Shown here: one piece after another, positions 11,364 to 19,478 of the stretch
Layout: every line of letters starts with the position of its first letter
How positions within the stretch are numbered: position 1 is the first letter of the stretch
Origin: Acidovorax sp. 107
GTDB taxonomy: Bacteria > Pseudomonadota > Gammaproteobacteria > Burkholderiales > Burkholderiaceae_C
Direction: 5' to 3'
Length of the DNA: 64,000 nt
Assembly: GCF_003058055.1 (NCBI RefSeq)
Contig: NZ_QBTZ01000001.1
Span: 4,110,001-4,174,000 of the forward strand
Position numbers and translations under genes: made by a program
The notes under the pieces: model-generated
Seen by the model: the letters and a program-made list of their open reading frames with translations, nothing else
The model's database searches: none
Told to the model about the DNA's origin: nothing

Positions 11364-12517
11364 CCACTCCGGCGGGTTCATCTCCCGCCAGGCCGCGAGC
11401 GGCGTCCACGCACGCCAGTCGCTTCGTCCCCATCCTTTTGATACTGGTTGCCATCTCGCTGCTGGGCGGCATCGCAGGGGGCCTGCTGCGAGCCGGTTGG
11501 GTGCTGTCCTTGCCCTTTTTGGGTGGCCATTGGTTAGGGAATGGAGCGGTGAGCCACGGGGCGCTGATGATTTGCGGGTTCATGGGCACCGTCATCGGTA
11601 TCGAGCGAGCCGTTGCGGTCAAGCGGCACGCGGCCTGGCTGGCGCCGGTGGCCTCCGGGTGGGGTGGGCTGTGCCTGCTGGCGGGTCTGACGACAGCGGG
11701 TGCATGGCTGCTTACGGTGGCCGCTGTGGTGTTCGTGGGGGTCAACGTGGTGGTGGTTCATCGCCAGCGTGCCGCCCATACCGTCTTGCTGCTCGCCAGC
11801 GCGCTCGCATGGCTGACGGGTAGCTTGTTGTTCCTGTTACGGCCTGAGGACATGTCCAGCGTGCCTTGGTGGTTTGCCTTTCTGGTGATGACGATTGCCG
11901 CTGAGCGCTTGGAAATGACGCGGTTGATGCGCAGACGTCCAGGGGCACAGGTGTCGCTTTGGCTGCTCCTGGGTGCGCTGGCCGCAGGCGCCGCGCTGTC
12001 AGCGTTCTCTGCGCGGGCCGGTGGCGTGCTCTACGGCCTTTCGCTGTTTTGCCTGGCCCTGTGGCTTGGCGTTTTTGACATCGCGCGTCGCACCGTGCTG
12101 GCCCAAGGCCTGGCGCGTTTCATGGCAGTGTGTTTGCTGGGGGGCTATGCGTGGCTGGCGGTTGCCGGGTTGGCTTGGACTGGCGCCGCGCTGGGTCTTC
12201 CGCTGCGCGATGCCGCGCTGCATGCTCTGGGGCTGGGGTTTATCGTAAGCATGATGATGGGACATGCTCCGGTAATTCTTCCTGCCATCGCTCGCATCAA
12301 GCTTCAATTCGGCTCACTGTTCTATGTGCCGCTGGCGGTACTGCATTTGTCGCTGATCGTGCGGTTGGGCATCGGGCTGAACGACTTTGCGTGGCGGGGC
12401 ACCGGAGCCCTGCTCAACGCGGTAGCCATTGCCTTGTTTGCGGCCGTGATGGTCGGGGCCGCGGTGCTCTGGCAGGCGCGCCACCGCTCCGGTGCGCCAA
12501 AACAAGATAGGTCGTGA
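11360..12517 (+). CDS. NnrS-like polytopic membrane protein
   Basis: A 385-residue, very hydrophobic protein with about 11-12 predicted membrane segments. NnrS-type features are the His-containing helices SHGALMICGFMGTVIGIERA near residue 70 and HALGLGFIVSMMMGHAPV in the C-terminal third. NnrS proteins are heme/copper membrane proteins linked to nitric-oxide stress. Assignment to the family is by pattern only. The chosen GTG at 11360 overlaps the DUF59 stop by four bases (GTGA); an ATG at 11312 preceded by GGGAG is an alternative that would add 16 residues. Confidence 0.55.
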   Translation: MTTPAGSSPARPRAASTHASRFVPILLILVAISLLGGIAGGLLRAGWVLSLPFLGGHWLGNGAVSHGALMICGFMGTVIGIERAVAVKRHAAWLAPVASGWGGLCLLAGLTTAGAWLLTVAAVVFVGVNVVVVHRQRAAHTVLLLASALAWLTGSLLFLLRPEDMSSVPWWFAFLVMTIAAERLEMTRLMRRRPGAQVSLWLLLGALAAGAALSAFSARAGGVLYGLSLFCLALWLGVFDIARRTVLAQGLARFMAVCLLGGYAWLAVAGLAWTGAALGLPLRDAALHALGLGFIVSMMMGHAPVILPAIARIKLQFGSLFYVPLAVLHLSLIVRLGIGLNDFAWRGTGALLNAVAIALFAAVMVGAAVLWQARHRSGAPKQDRS

Positions 12518-12626
12518 AGCTCTCGGCCATCCTTCTCTGGCCGTGATGAATGGCGCGGCAATTTCCAGTGCCGTGTCGCACCGACTCCCCATGTCTTTCA
12601 TAGACGGTGGCCGGCGATCTGGAGCG

Positions 12627-13580
12627 TCATGCCGCACCCGCTTGTTCAATGGACCGCCCCATCATCAAGTCCAGGTTCTGCACCGCCGCCCCCGAGGCGC
12701 CCTTGCCCAGGTTGTCAAACACGGCGGTCAGCAGCACCTGGCCGTGGCGGGCGTTGCTGAACACCCCCAGCCGCAGCTGGTTGGTGCCGTTCAGGGCCTG
12801 TGGGTCCAGGTGTTCGGCTGCTTCAGTGGCGGCGGGGGGCATCACCTTGACAAAGGGGGCGCCTGCATAGTGCTGCTGGAGGCAGGCGTGCAGGTGTTCG
12901 CCTTGCGTGCCCGGCGCGAGCTGCCGCAGATGCAACCCGACGGTCAGCACAATGCCCTGGCGGAAGGCGCCGTACGAGGGCAAGAAAAACGGCCGCTGCG
13001 ATAGCCCGGCGTGTTGCGCGATTTCGGGCGTGTGTTTGTGCTCCAGCTGCAGCCCGTAGACCTGGAAGGCGGGCGCATGGGCTGCCTCGGGGCCTTCGTG
13101 CGCTTGCACGCGGGCACGACCACCGCCGGAATAGCCTGACACCGCATGGATGTTGAGTGCATGGTCGGCGGGCAGCAAACCGGCCTGCACGAGGGGCCGC
13201 AGCAGGGCGACGGCGCCTGTGGGGTAACAGCCAGGGTTGCTGACGCGTTGCGCGCTGGCGATGCGCGCGGCCTGCGCCGCATCCATCTCCGGAAAGCCAT
13301 AGACCCATTGCGCGTCCGTGCGGTGGGCCGAACTGGCGTCGATCACGCGCACGGCGGGGTTGTGGATGGCGGCCACGGATTCGCGGGCGGCGTCGTCGGG
13401 CAGGCACAGGATGGCGATGTCGCAGCTGTTGATGGCTTCGGCGCGGCGCGTGGGGTTCTTGCGGTCGGATTCGGGCAGTGTCAGCAGCTGCAGGTCGGTG
13501 CGGCCGTGCAGGCGCTGGTGGATTTGCAGGCCGGTGGTGCCTTGGTCGCCGTCAATAAAAACAAGGGGCTGGGTGGTCAT
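12627..13580 (-). CDS. argC: N-acetyl-gamma-glutamyl-phosphate reductase, type 2
   Basis: NADPH-dependent reduction of N-acetylglutamyl phosphate to the semialdehyde in arginine biosynthesis. The 317-residue product is of the shorter second class: it starts [20 protein letters not shown] with the nucleotide-binding loop, has [15 protein letters not shown] with the active-site Cys, and GYSGGGR. Start 13580 is the first Met in register with the family N-terminus. Divergent from a LysR regulator across 101 bp that contains two palindromes. Betaproteobacteria commonly also carry a longer type 1 ArgC elsewhere. Confidence 0.93.
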   Translation of the reverse strand: MTTQPLVFIDGDQGTTGLQIHQRLHGRTDLQLLTLPESDRKNPTRRAEAINSCDIAILCLPDDAARESVAAIHNPAVRVIDASSAHRTDAQWVYGFPEMDAAQAARIASAQRVSNPGCYPTGAVALLRPLVQAGLLPADHALNIHAVSGYSGGGRARVQAHEGPEAAHAPAFQVYGLQLEHKHTPEIAQHAGLSQRPFFLPSYGAFRQGIVLTVGLHLRQLAPGTQGEHLHACLQQHYAGAPFVKVMPPAATEAAEHLDPQALNGTNQLRLGVFSNARHGQVLLTAVFDNLGKGASGAAVQNLDLMMGRSIEQAGAA

Positions 13581-13629
13581 GGTGTGGATTCCTAGCATGG
13601 GGGGATGTGGAATCTTCGGCGTCGGTCTA

Positions 13630-13643
13630 AACTTTGAAAAGTT
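13630..13643. promoter_or_regulatory. Palindrome AACTTT-GA-AAAGTT between argC and the LysR gene
   Basis: A perfect 6-2-6 inverted repeat about midway between the divergent genes. It fits a transcription-factor operator such as one for the adjacent LysR protein, although it lacks the usual T-N11-A form. Confidence 0.35.
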
Positions 13644-13666
13644 GAATTTCACAAACATCAAGATCA

Positions 13667-13678
13667 GTTCAGCTGAAC
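13667..13678. promoter_or_regulatory. 12-bp perfect palindrome GTTCAGCTGAAC
   Basis: Ends three bases before the LysR ATG at 13682, so a protein bound here would block initiation of the LysR gene. Candidate autoregulatory site. Confidence 0.35.
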
Positions 13679-13681
13679 GTC

Positions 13682-14569
13682 ATGCGCGAACTCAATCTCG
13701 ACCGGCTGCGCACCCTGGTCACCATCGCTGACCTCGGGTCTTTTGCCGAAGCGGCCCGCACGCTGCATCTGGCGCCGCCCACGGTCAGCCTGCACATTGC
13801 GGACATGGAGGCGTTGATTGGTGCGCCGTTGCTGGTGCGCAAGCGGGGCGAGGTGCGGCCGTCCGGCGCGGGCGAGGTGCTGGTGGAGCGGGCCCGGCGC
13901 CTGCTGGCCGATGCCGACGAGGCCATGGACCTGGTGCAGCGCCAGGTGCAGGGGCTGGAGGGGCGGGTGCGGCTGGGCGCGTCCACCGGCGCCATCGCGC
14001 ACCTGCTGCCCCAGGCGCTGGAGGTGCTCGGCCAGCACCACCCCGGCATCGACGTGCAGGTGGCGGTGCTCACGTCGCAGGAGACTGTGTCGCGGCTGGC
14101 GCTGGGCACGCTGGACGTGGGCCTGGTGGCCTTGCCCATGGTCTCGGTGCGCGGGGTGACGGTGATGCCGTGGCGGCGCGACCCGGTGATGGCGTTTGTC
14201 CCCTCGGCCTGGGCGGCACCCCGCAGGGTCACGCCCCAGTGGCTGGCTGGGCAGCCGTTGATCCTGAATGACGACGGCACCAGCCTGTCGCGTCTGACGA
14301 GCGAATGGCTGGCCCTGGCGGGCGAGCAACCCAAGGCGCGCATCCAGCTCAACTACAACGATGCCATCAAGAGTCTGGTGGCTGCGGGCTACGGAGCCAC
14401 ACTGCTGCCGCATGAGGCCTCCACCGCCACGCCGCTGGACCCGCGCATCTGCATGCTGCCGGTGCAGCCCCGGCTGTGGCGCCCCCTGGGCATTGCCCAC
14501 CGCGCGGGCCCGGTGGAGCGCGCCACCCAGCATGTGCTGGATGTGCTGTGGCAGCAAAAGCAGGTGTGA
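13682..14569 (+). CDS. LysR-type transcriptional regulator
   Basis: A 295-residue LysR-family regulator. The N-terminal winged helix-turn-helix is clear (LRTLVTIADLGSFAEAARTL, then APPTVSLHIADMEALIGAPL). A periplasmic-binding-like effector domain follows from about residue 90. Divergent transcription from argC suggests control of argC or of its own gene, but the effector cannot be named. ATG 13682 is the only plausible start. Confidence 0.93.
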   Translation: MRELNLDRLRTLVTIADLGSFAEAARTLHLAPPTVSLHIADMEALIGAPLLVRKRGEVRPSGAGEVLVERARRLLADADEAMDLVQRQVQGLEGRVRLGASTGAIAHLLPQALEVLGQHHPGIDVQVAVLTSQETVSRLALGTLDVGLVALPMVSVRGVTVMPWRRDPVMAFVPSAWAAPRRVTPQWLAGQPLILNDDGTSLSRLTSEWLALAGEQPKARIQLNYNDAIKSLVAAGYGATLLPHEASTATPLDPRICMLPVQPRLWRPLGIAHRAGPVERATQHVLDVLWQQKQV

Positions 14570-14616
14570 CGCGAAGCTCAACCGGGATTTTGCTGCCCCA
14601 GGCCGCAGCCTGTCGC

Positions 14617-15243
14617 TCAGGCTGCGTCGTCCCCGATGAGCAGCCGGGTGTCGGACACGTAGCGGTGCGGCGGCACCTCCAGGTTGGTGGGTGCGGGCTT
14701 GTTCTTGAAGACGCGGCCCGCCAGGTCGAAGGTGGAGCCGTGGCAGGGACAAAAGAAACCACCCTGCCATTGGTCGCCCACGCTGGGGTTGCTGGTGCCT
14801 GCGGGCACGGCAGTGGGGGAGCAGCCGAGGTGCGTGCAGATACCCACCGTGACAAACACCTCCGGGCGGATGGAGCGTTGCGGGTTGCGGGCGTACTCGG
14901 GTTGCTGGTCCTTGCGCGAGGCGGGGTCGGCCAGCGCGGCGTCTTGCTGGGGCAGGGCGGCCAGCATTTCGGGCGTGCGCCGCATGATCCACACGGGCTT
15001 GCCGCGCCATTCCACCGTCTTCACGCCGCCGGGCGGCAGGTCGCTGATGTCTACCTCCACACCGGCGCCCATGGCCCGGGCGCGTTCGCTGGGGGCGAGG
15101 CTGGACACCAGGGGCACGGCAACCCCTGCCGCCGCCACGCAGCCCGTGGCCGCTGTCAGCAGCACCAGCTGCCGACGCTCTGCGGAGGGGTTGCCCTGGG
15201 TGCCTGGAAGGGATCCATTCGGTGTCGCGGGGTGGAGGGCCAT
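14617..15243 (-). CDS. petA: Rieske iron-sulfur protein of the bc1 type, orphan copy
   Basis: A 208-residue ubiquinol-cytochrome c reductase Rieske subunit. The cluster-binding boxes are intact: CTHLGC (Cys136, His138, Cys141) and CPCHGS (Cys165, Cys167, His168), including the disulfide cysteines of bc1-type Rieske proteins. ERRQLVLL at 22-29 followed by a hydrophobic stretch is a twin-arginine-type signal anchor. No petB or petC adjoins it, so it is either an alternative subunit for a bc1 complex encoded elsewhere or a separate carrier. A second exchangeable Rieske protein is known in the relative Rubrivivax gelatinosus. A perfect sigma54 promoter lies 79-93 bp upstream, facing this gene. 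Confidence 0.92.
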   Translation of the reverse strand: MALHPATPNGSLPGTQGNPSAERRQLVLLTAATGCVAAAGVAVPLVSSLAPSERARAMGAGVEVDISDLPPGGVKTVEWRGKPVWIMRRTPEMLAALPQQDAALADPASRKDQQPEYARNPQRSIRPEVFVTVGICTHLGCSPTAVPAGTSNPSVGDQWQGGFFCPCHGSTFDLAGRVFKNKPAPTNLEVPPHRYVSDTRLLIGDDAA

Positions 15244-15321
15244 GGGGTGCTTTCTGAGAGAGAGGGGGCTCGACGGGGTGACGCCCACCGCCCACAACGC
15301 TGCGGGTGGCCATGCCTTACC

Positions 15322-15336
15322 GCAAACGACGTGCCA
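15322..15336 (-). promoter_or_regulatory. Sigma54 promoter of the Rieske gene
   Basis: On the minus strand the sequence is TGGCACG-TCGT-TTGC, an exact match to the -24/-12 consensus with correct spacing. The predicted start site is near 15310, about 67 bases before the petA ATG. The neighbouring divergent gene encodes a sigma54 activator. Confidence 0.8.
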
Positions 15337-15455
15337 TCACCCGCAAGACCGGCCTGCCATGGCACGCACTGCATGAAAAGCCCGTGAATTCAATGGGTTG
15401 CGCGCGCGATGTCGGGTTGGCAGGTGCGCCGCAGGCCCGGCAGCGGCCGGATTCA

Positions 15456-15492
15456 CTGCCACCCGGTCTGCCAAACCGGCTGCCAACTGCCA
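15456..15492. promoter_or_regulatory. CTGCCA repeat array, candidate upstream activator sites
   Basis: CTGCCA occurs at 15456, 15468, 15480 and 15487 (steps of 12, 12 and 7 bp), with an inverted TTGGCAG at 15417-15423. The array is about 145-180 bp upstream of the predicted sigma54 start of petA, the normal distance for enhancer-binding proteins, and also sits in front of the activator gene itself. Confidence 0.5.
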
Positions 15493-15579
15493 TCCGTTGA
15501 AGTCCGCATGGCATAGATCAAAGGCCTGCCGGCGAAACCGGTGCACCGTCAGGGCCTTTGCCTGTACCGAGGTGTTGCC

Positions 15580-16956
15580 ATGCCCCGTCTCTCCGCGCCG
15601 CCCACCGAACTGGTGTCCTTTCTGGAAGGGCTGCCCGATCCGCACATCCTGCTGGACGACCGCTATCGCATCCTGGCGGCCAATGGGGCCTATCGCCGCC
15701 AGTTCGGTGCAGCGGGCGGAGTGGAGGGACGCGTTGTGGGGCGCCCCTGTCACGCCGTGTCTCACCATGCCAGCGTGCCCTGTGACCAGGCGGGCGAGTC
15801 CTGCCCACTCGCGCAGGCGCGCGCCTCGGGGCAGCGCGAACGGGTGCTGCATGTGCACCACACGGACCAGGGCGAGGAATATGTACAGATCGAGCTGGCG
15901 CCGGTGGCGGGTGCGGACGGCACCACAGGGTTCTTTGTCGAAAAGATGGTGCCTTTGCCGGTGGCGGCGCAGCCGGTGCCGTCGGCGCAGGGGCTCATCG
16001 GGCGTTCGCCCGCGTTCCAGAGGATGCTGGGCCTGGTGGCGCGGGTGGCACCCTCGCGGGCTGCGGTATTGTTGCTGGGCGAGTCGGGCACGGGCAAGGA
16101 GCTGGTGGCCCATGCCGTGCACCAGAGCAGCCTGCGCGCGCGGCGCGCACTGGTGCCCGTGGACTGCTCCAGCCTGCCCGAGGCGCTGTTCGAGTCCGAG
16201 CTGTTCGGGCATGAGAAAGGGGCGTTCACCGGCGCGGCCCAAGCCCGGCCGGGGCTGGTGGAGGCGGCAGACGGCGGCACGCTGTTTCTGGACGAGGTGG
16301 GCGACATCCCCCTGCCGCTGCAGGTCAAGCTGCTGCGCCTGCTGGAGACTGGTACCTACCGCCGCGTGGGCAGCACCGAGCTGCGGCATGCCGACCTGCG
16401 CGTGGTATCGGCCACGCACCGCAATCTGCCGCACATGGTGGCTGCAGGGCGTTTTCGTGAAGACTTGTACTACCGCCTGAGCACCTTCCCCATCCACCTG
16501 CCACCGCTGCGCGAACGCCAGGGCGATACCGCCCTGCTGGCACGCGCGCTGCTGGAGCGTGTGGCACCCCCGCCCCGGGCGCTGCAGCTGTCTGGCGCTG
16601 CGCTGGCCTTGCTGGAGGTGCAGCCCTACCCCGGTAATGTGCGGGAGCTGCGCAACCTGCTGGAGCGCACCGCCTTGCTGTGCGATGGCGACACCATCGG
16701 CGCTGAGCATGTGCAGCAAGCGCTTGCCTGCGGCCTGCCGCCGCTCGTGAGTGGGGTGGAGAAGGGCGTAGTGGAGCCGCGTGCATTGGCGGCGTTGGCC
16801 GGGTCGTCACGTCAACGACGCTTGCTGGACGACGAGGCCCTGCAACAGGCTCTGGCAGCCCACCAAGGCAGCCGTGCCGCGCTGGCGCGGCAGCTGGGCA
16901 TCAGCGAGCGGTCGCTGTACCGGCGGCTGAAAACCTTGGGCGCATGGCACCCATAG
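15580..16956 (+). CDS. Sigma54-dependent activator with PAS, AAA+ and Fis-type HTH domains
   Basis: A 458-residue enhancer-binding protein. Residues 8-125 form a PAS-like sensor with an unusual Cys/His set (Cys57, His58, His62/63, Cys68, Cys75). The AAA+ domain has Walker A GESGTGKE (168-174) and the sigma54-contacting GAFTGA loop (214-219). The C-terminus has a Fis-type helix-turn-helix ([18 protein letters not shown]). There is no receiver domain, so it probably senses a ligand, redox state or metal directly. Start ATG 15580 follows GAGG at 15569. Divergent from the orphan Rieske gene, its most likely target. Confidence 0.93.
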   Translation: MPRLSAPPTELVSFLEGLPDPHILLDDRYRILAANGAYRRQFGAAGGVEGRVVGRPCHAVSHHASVPCDQAGESCPLAQARASGQRERVLHVHHTDQGEEYVQIELAPVAGADGTTGFFVEKMVPLPVAAQPVPSAQGLIGRSPAFQRMLGLVARVAPSRAAVLLLGESGTGKELVAHAVHQSSLRARRALVPVDCSSLPEALFESELFGHEKGAFTGAAQARPGLVEAADGGTLFLDEVGDIPLPLQVKLLRLLETGTYRRVGSTELRHADLRVVSATHRNLPHMVAAGRFREDLYYRLSTFPIHLPPLRERQGDTALLARALLERVAPPPRALQLSGAALALLEVQPYPGNVRELRNLLERTALLCDGDTIGAEHVQQALACGLPPLVSGVEKGVVEPRALAALAGSSRQRRLLDDEALQQALAAHQGSRAALARQLGISERSLYRRLKTLGAWHP

Positions 16957-16977
16957 ATGAAGAAATCGGCCCCAGGC

Positions 16978-17024
16978 GCATAGGTTGATTGCGTTAGCAG
17001 CTATTGTTTATATAGCGTCTGGTG
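16978..17024 (+). repeat. Dispersed intergenic repeat, copy C
   Basis: GCGCATAGGTTGATTGCGTT then AGCAGCTATTGTTTATATAGC. It follows the same order as copy E at 32387 and fills the gap between the convergent sigma54-activator and TetR genes. Confidence 0.6.
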
Positions 17025-17036
17025 TGTCGTGCCTGC

Positions 17037-17744
17037 TTACACCACCGCATCGGGCGCCAGCGCGCTCAGCACCATGCGCACGATCAGCTCTTCGGCCTTT
17101 TCGTAGTCGCGCTCGGTCAGAGCGGGCTTGCCCAGCAGCAGGGCGAACTGGGCCTCCTGCTCCGCGTACGCCTGGGTGACCGACCAGATGATGAACATGA
17201 GGTGCGTGAAGTTGACCTTGGCAATGCGTCCCTCGCGCGCCCAGCGCTCGAAGGTGCGCACCTCGGTCTTGAGCAGCGGCGCCACACGTTCGGTGATGGC
17301 TGTGCCATACCGTGGTGCACCCGCAATCACCTCTTTGGTGAACACCTTGGCGCCCTGCGGGCGCGTGCGCGAGTAGTGCAGCTTGGCGCGGATGTAACGC
17401 CGCAGCGCCTGCTGCGGGTCGTCGCTGTGTGACAGGTCTTCCATGCCCGCCAGCCACTGGGTGAGCACATCGTCCAGCACCCGCTGGTACAGCGCCTCCT
17501 TGCTCGGGAAGTAATACAGCAGGTTGTGGCGGCTGATGCCGATGGCGGCGGCAATGCTCTCCAGCGAGGCGCCTTCAAAGCCGAATTGCGCAAACTGGTT
17601 CTCCGCCTCGGTGAGGATGCCTTGCTCCTTGAGCAAGCGCGACGCCGTGGGGGCGCGGGGCGCGGACTCGTCAAGTGCGGGCGGGCGGGCCACCTTGCGG
17701 GGGCGGGGGGCGGGATTGGCAGGGGACGGGCGGGCTGCAGTCAT
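17037..17744 (-). CDS. TetR-family regulator, RutR-like
   Basis: A 235-residue TetR/AcrR-family repressor. The N-terminal DNA-binding domain shows FAQFGFEGASLESIAAAIGI and ISRHNLLYYFPSKEALYQRV; the C-terminal half has the RutR-type ligand region (SHSDDPQQALRRYIRAK, FTKEVIAGAPRY). RutR in E. coli represses the pyrimidine-utilisation operon and is released by uracil or thymine. Here the gene is divergent from preT-preA, and two near-identical palindromes resembling the RutR box lie between them. Start 17744 is preceded at once by an NtrC-like site. Confidence 0.88.
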   Translation of the reverse strand: MTAARPSPANPAPRPRKVARPPALDESAPRAPTASRLLKEQGILTEAENQFAQFGFEGASLESIAAAIGISRHNLLYYFPSKEALYQRVLDDVLTQWLAGMEDLSHSDDPQQALRRYIRAKLHYSRTRPQGAKVFTKEVIAGAPRYGTAITERVAPLLKTEVRTFERWAREGRIAKVNFTHLMFIIWSVTQAYAEQEAQFALLLGKPALTERDYEKAEELIVRMVLSALAPDAVV

Positions 17745-17761
17745 TGCACCATTGTGGAACA
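17745..17761. promoter_or_regulatory. NtrC-like binding site
   Basis: TGCACCATTGTGGAACA agrees with the NtrC pattern TGCACCA-N3-TGGTGCA except at two positions. Its centre is about 74 bp upstream of the predicted sigma54 start site of the preT operon. Confidence 0.5.
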
Positions 17762-17800
17762 AGCCGGGGCCTGAAAACTGGCAATTGGCTGGCTGGAGGC

Positions 17801-17816
17801 TGGCACGCGGTTTGCT
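17801..17816 (+). promoter_or_regulatory. Sigma54 promoter of the pyrimidine-degradation operon
   Basis: TGGCACG-CGGT-TTGCT is an exact match to the sigma54 consensus. The predicted start near 17827 falls inside the first palindromic operator, so a bound repressor would block open-complex formation. Confidence 0.8.
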
Positions 17817-17824
17817 GTAGGGAT

Positions 17825-17840
17825 TTTACCAATTGGTAAA
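17825..17840. promoter_or_regulatory. RutR-like operator 1
   Basis: TTTACCAATTGGTAAA is a perfect 16-bp palindrome. It differs from the E. coli RutR box (TTGACCA-N2-TGGTCAA) at one base in each half. Confidence 0.7.
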
Positions 17841-17842
17841 TT

Positions 17843-17858
17843 TTTACGGGTTGGTAAA
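17843..17858. promoter_or_regulatory. RutR-like operator 2
   Basis: TTTACGGGTTGGTAAA matches operator 1 at 13 of 16 positions and is phased 18 bp downstream of it, allowing two repressor dimers to bind side by side. Confidence 0.6.
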
Positions 17859-17926
17859 TTGACCCACAACGCAGGGCACCGCCGCCCCAAAGCAGCGTGC
17901 ACCTGCACCCCACAGCGAGGACCACG

Positions 17927-18076
17927 ATGAAACCTCCGAAGTTTGCGGATACCAGCCTTCACGCTGGTGCCGCATTGGTTGGCGCCACTGGCTGGCGCTC
18001 CAACGCTGCGCGGCGTGCGCTTGCACGCCCCCTGGGCGCCCAGACCCCCACCCTCACCCTCTCGGAGGAAACCTGA
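17927..18076 (+). CDS. Possible 49-aa leader ORF upstream of preT
   Basis: An ATG preceded by GCGAGG opens a 49-codon frame. Its TGA shares the A of the preT ATG (TGATG), so translation could be coupled. The predicted peptide is basic in the middle and has no known domain. It fills the otherwise empty 250-base leader of the predicted sigma54 transcript. Evidence is limited to position and coupling. Confidence 0.25.
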   Translation: MKPPKFADTSLHAGAALVGATGWRSNAARRALARPLGAQTPTLTLSEET

Positions 18077-19425
18077 TGGACACACCCGCAAGCCGTGCCT
18101 GCGGCATTCACGCCGCACGCCTGAACCTGGCCGACTACGCCGTCAACTTTGGCGACGCACACCCGCCGCTCACTCGGGCGCAAGCGCTGATCGAGGCTGA
18201 GCGCTGCTACTACTGCCACGACGCCCCCTGCGCCACGGCCTGCCCCACGGGCATCGACATCCCCTCGTTCATCCACCGCATTGCGCAGGACAACAACCGC
18301 GGCGCAGCGCGGGCGATTCTGGAGGCCAACCCGCTGGGCGGCATGTGCGCGCGGGTGTGCCCCACCGAGGTGCTGTGCGAGCAGGCCTGCGTGCGCAACA
18401 CCAACGAAGACAAGCCGGTGGAGATCGGCTCGCTGCAGCGCTACGCCACCGACGCCTTCTTTGCCCAGCCCGGGGCTCCGCTGTTCCAGCGCGCAGCCGC
18501 CACCGGCAAGTGCGTGGCCGTGGTGGGCGCCGGGCCTGCGGGCCTGGCCTGTGCGCATGGCCTGGCCGTGCGCGGGCATGACGTGGTGCTGTTCGAGGCG
18601 CGACCCAAGCTCGGCGGCCTCAATGAATATGGCCTGGCCAGCTACAAGACCACCAACAACTTTGCGCAGAAGGAAGTGGAGTGGCTGCTGTCCATCGGTG
18701 GTATCGAGGTGCGCACCGGCCAGCAACTGGGCCGTGACATCACGCTCGATAGCCTGCTGGGCGCTTACGACGCCGTGTTCCTGGGGCTGGGCCTGCAGGG
18801 CGTGAACGCGCTGGGCGTGGCCGAGCCCACGGCCACCGGTTTGCGCAATGCGGTGGACTTCATCGCCGAGTTGCGCCAGAGCTCCGACCTCTCCACCCTG
18901 CCCGTGGGCCGCCGCGTGGTGGTGATTGGCGGCGGCATGACGGCGGTGGACGCCGCCGTGCAGTCGCGCAAGCTGGGGGCGGAAGAAGTGACCATCGTCT
19001 ACCGCCGGGGCGCCGAGGCCATGTCGGCATCGGCCGTGGAGCAGCAATGGGCGCAGACGAACGGCGTGACCATTCGCCACTGGGCCGCACCGAAAGAGGT
19101 GCTGAGCGAAAACGGCGCGGTGAAGGGCGTGCGCTTCGCCGCCACGGCGTTGGGCGACGGCAAGCTGGTGGAAACCGGCGAGATCTTCACGCTCGAGGCC
19201 GACATGGTGCTCAAGGCCATCGGCCAGACCTTTGTGGCCGAGCCTGTGGGCAACCGCATCGCGCTGGAGGGCGGGCGCATTACCACCGATGCCGAAGGCC
19301 AGACCAGCCTGCCGCGTGTGTGGGCCGGTGGCGATTGCCGCGTGGGCGGCCGCGACCTCACGGTGGAGGCGGTGGAGCACGGCAAGGTCGCCGCTGTTTC
19401 CATCCACGCCGCACTGATGGCTTGA
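18076..19425 (+). CDS. preT: NAD-dependent dihydropyrimidine dehydrogenase, PreT subunit
   Basis: The electron-input subunit of the bacterial uracil/thymine reductase (PreTA), related to the glutamate synthase small chain. The 449-residue protein has an N-terminal Fe-S domain with Cys44, 47, 52, 56 and Cys91, 95, 101, 105. The FAD motif VVGAGPAG is at about 149-156, and the NAD(P)H motif VVVIGGGMTA is near 285. GGAGG at 18063 supports ATG 18076. First main gene of the operon, 53 bp before preA. Confidence 0.93.
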   Translation: MDTPASRACGIHAARLNLADYAVNFGDAHPPLTRAQALIEAERCYYCHDAPCATACPTGIDIPSFIHRIAQDNNRGAARAILEANPLGGMCARVCPTEVLCEQACVRNTNEDKPVEIGSLQRYATDAFFAQPGAPLFQRAAATGKCVAVVGAGPAGLACAHGLAVRGHDVVLFEARPKLGGLNEYGLASYKTTNNFAQKEVEWLLSIGGIEVRTGQQLGRDITLDSLLGAYDAVFLGLGLQGVNALGVAEPTATGLRNAVDFIAELRQSSDLSTLPVGRRVVVIGGGMTAVDAAVQSRKLGAEEVTIVYRRGAEAMSASAVEQQWAQTNGVTIRHWAAPKEVLSENGAVKGVRFAATALGDGKLVETGEIFTLEADMVLKAIGQTFVAEPVGNRIALEGGRITTDAEGQTSLPRVWAGGDCRVGGRDLTVEAVEHGKVAAVSIHAALMA

Positions 19426-19478
19426 GATGGCCTGAAGCGGCCTGAACTCCTTCACCCCAGTTTTCACGGGAGCACCCC

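Noticed and set aside
15360..15373. TGGCACGCACTGCA as a plus-strand sigma54 promoter for the activator gene
   Set aside because: The GG to GC spacing is two bases too short for sigma54 recognition.
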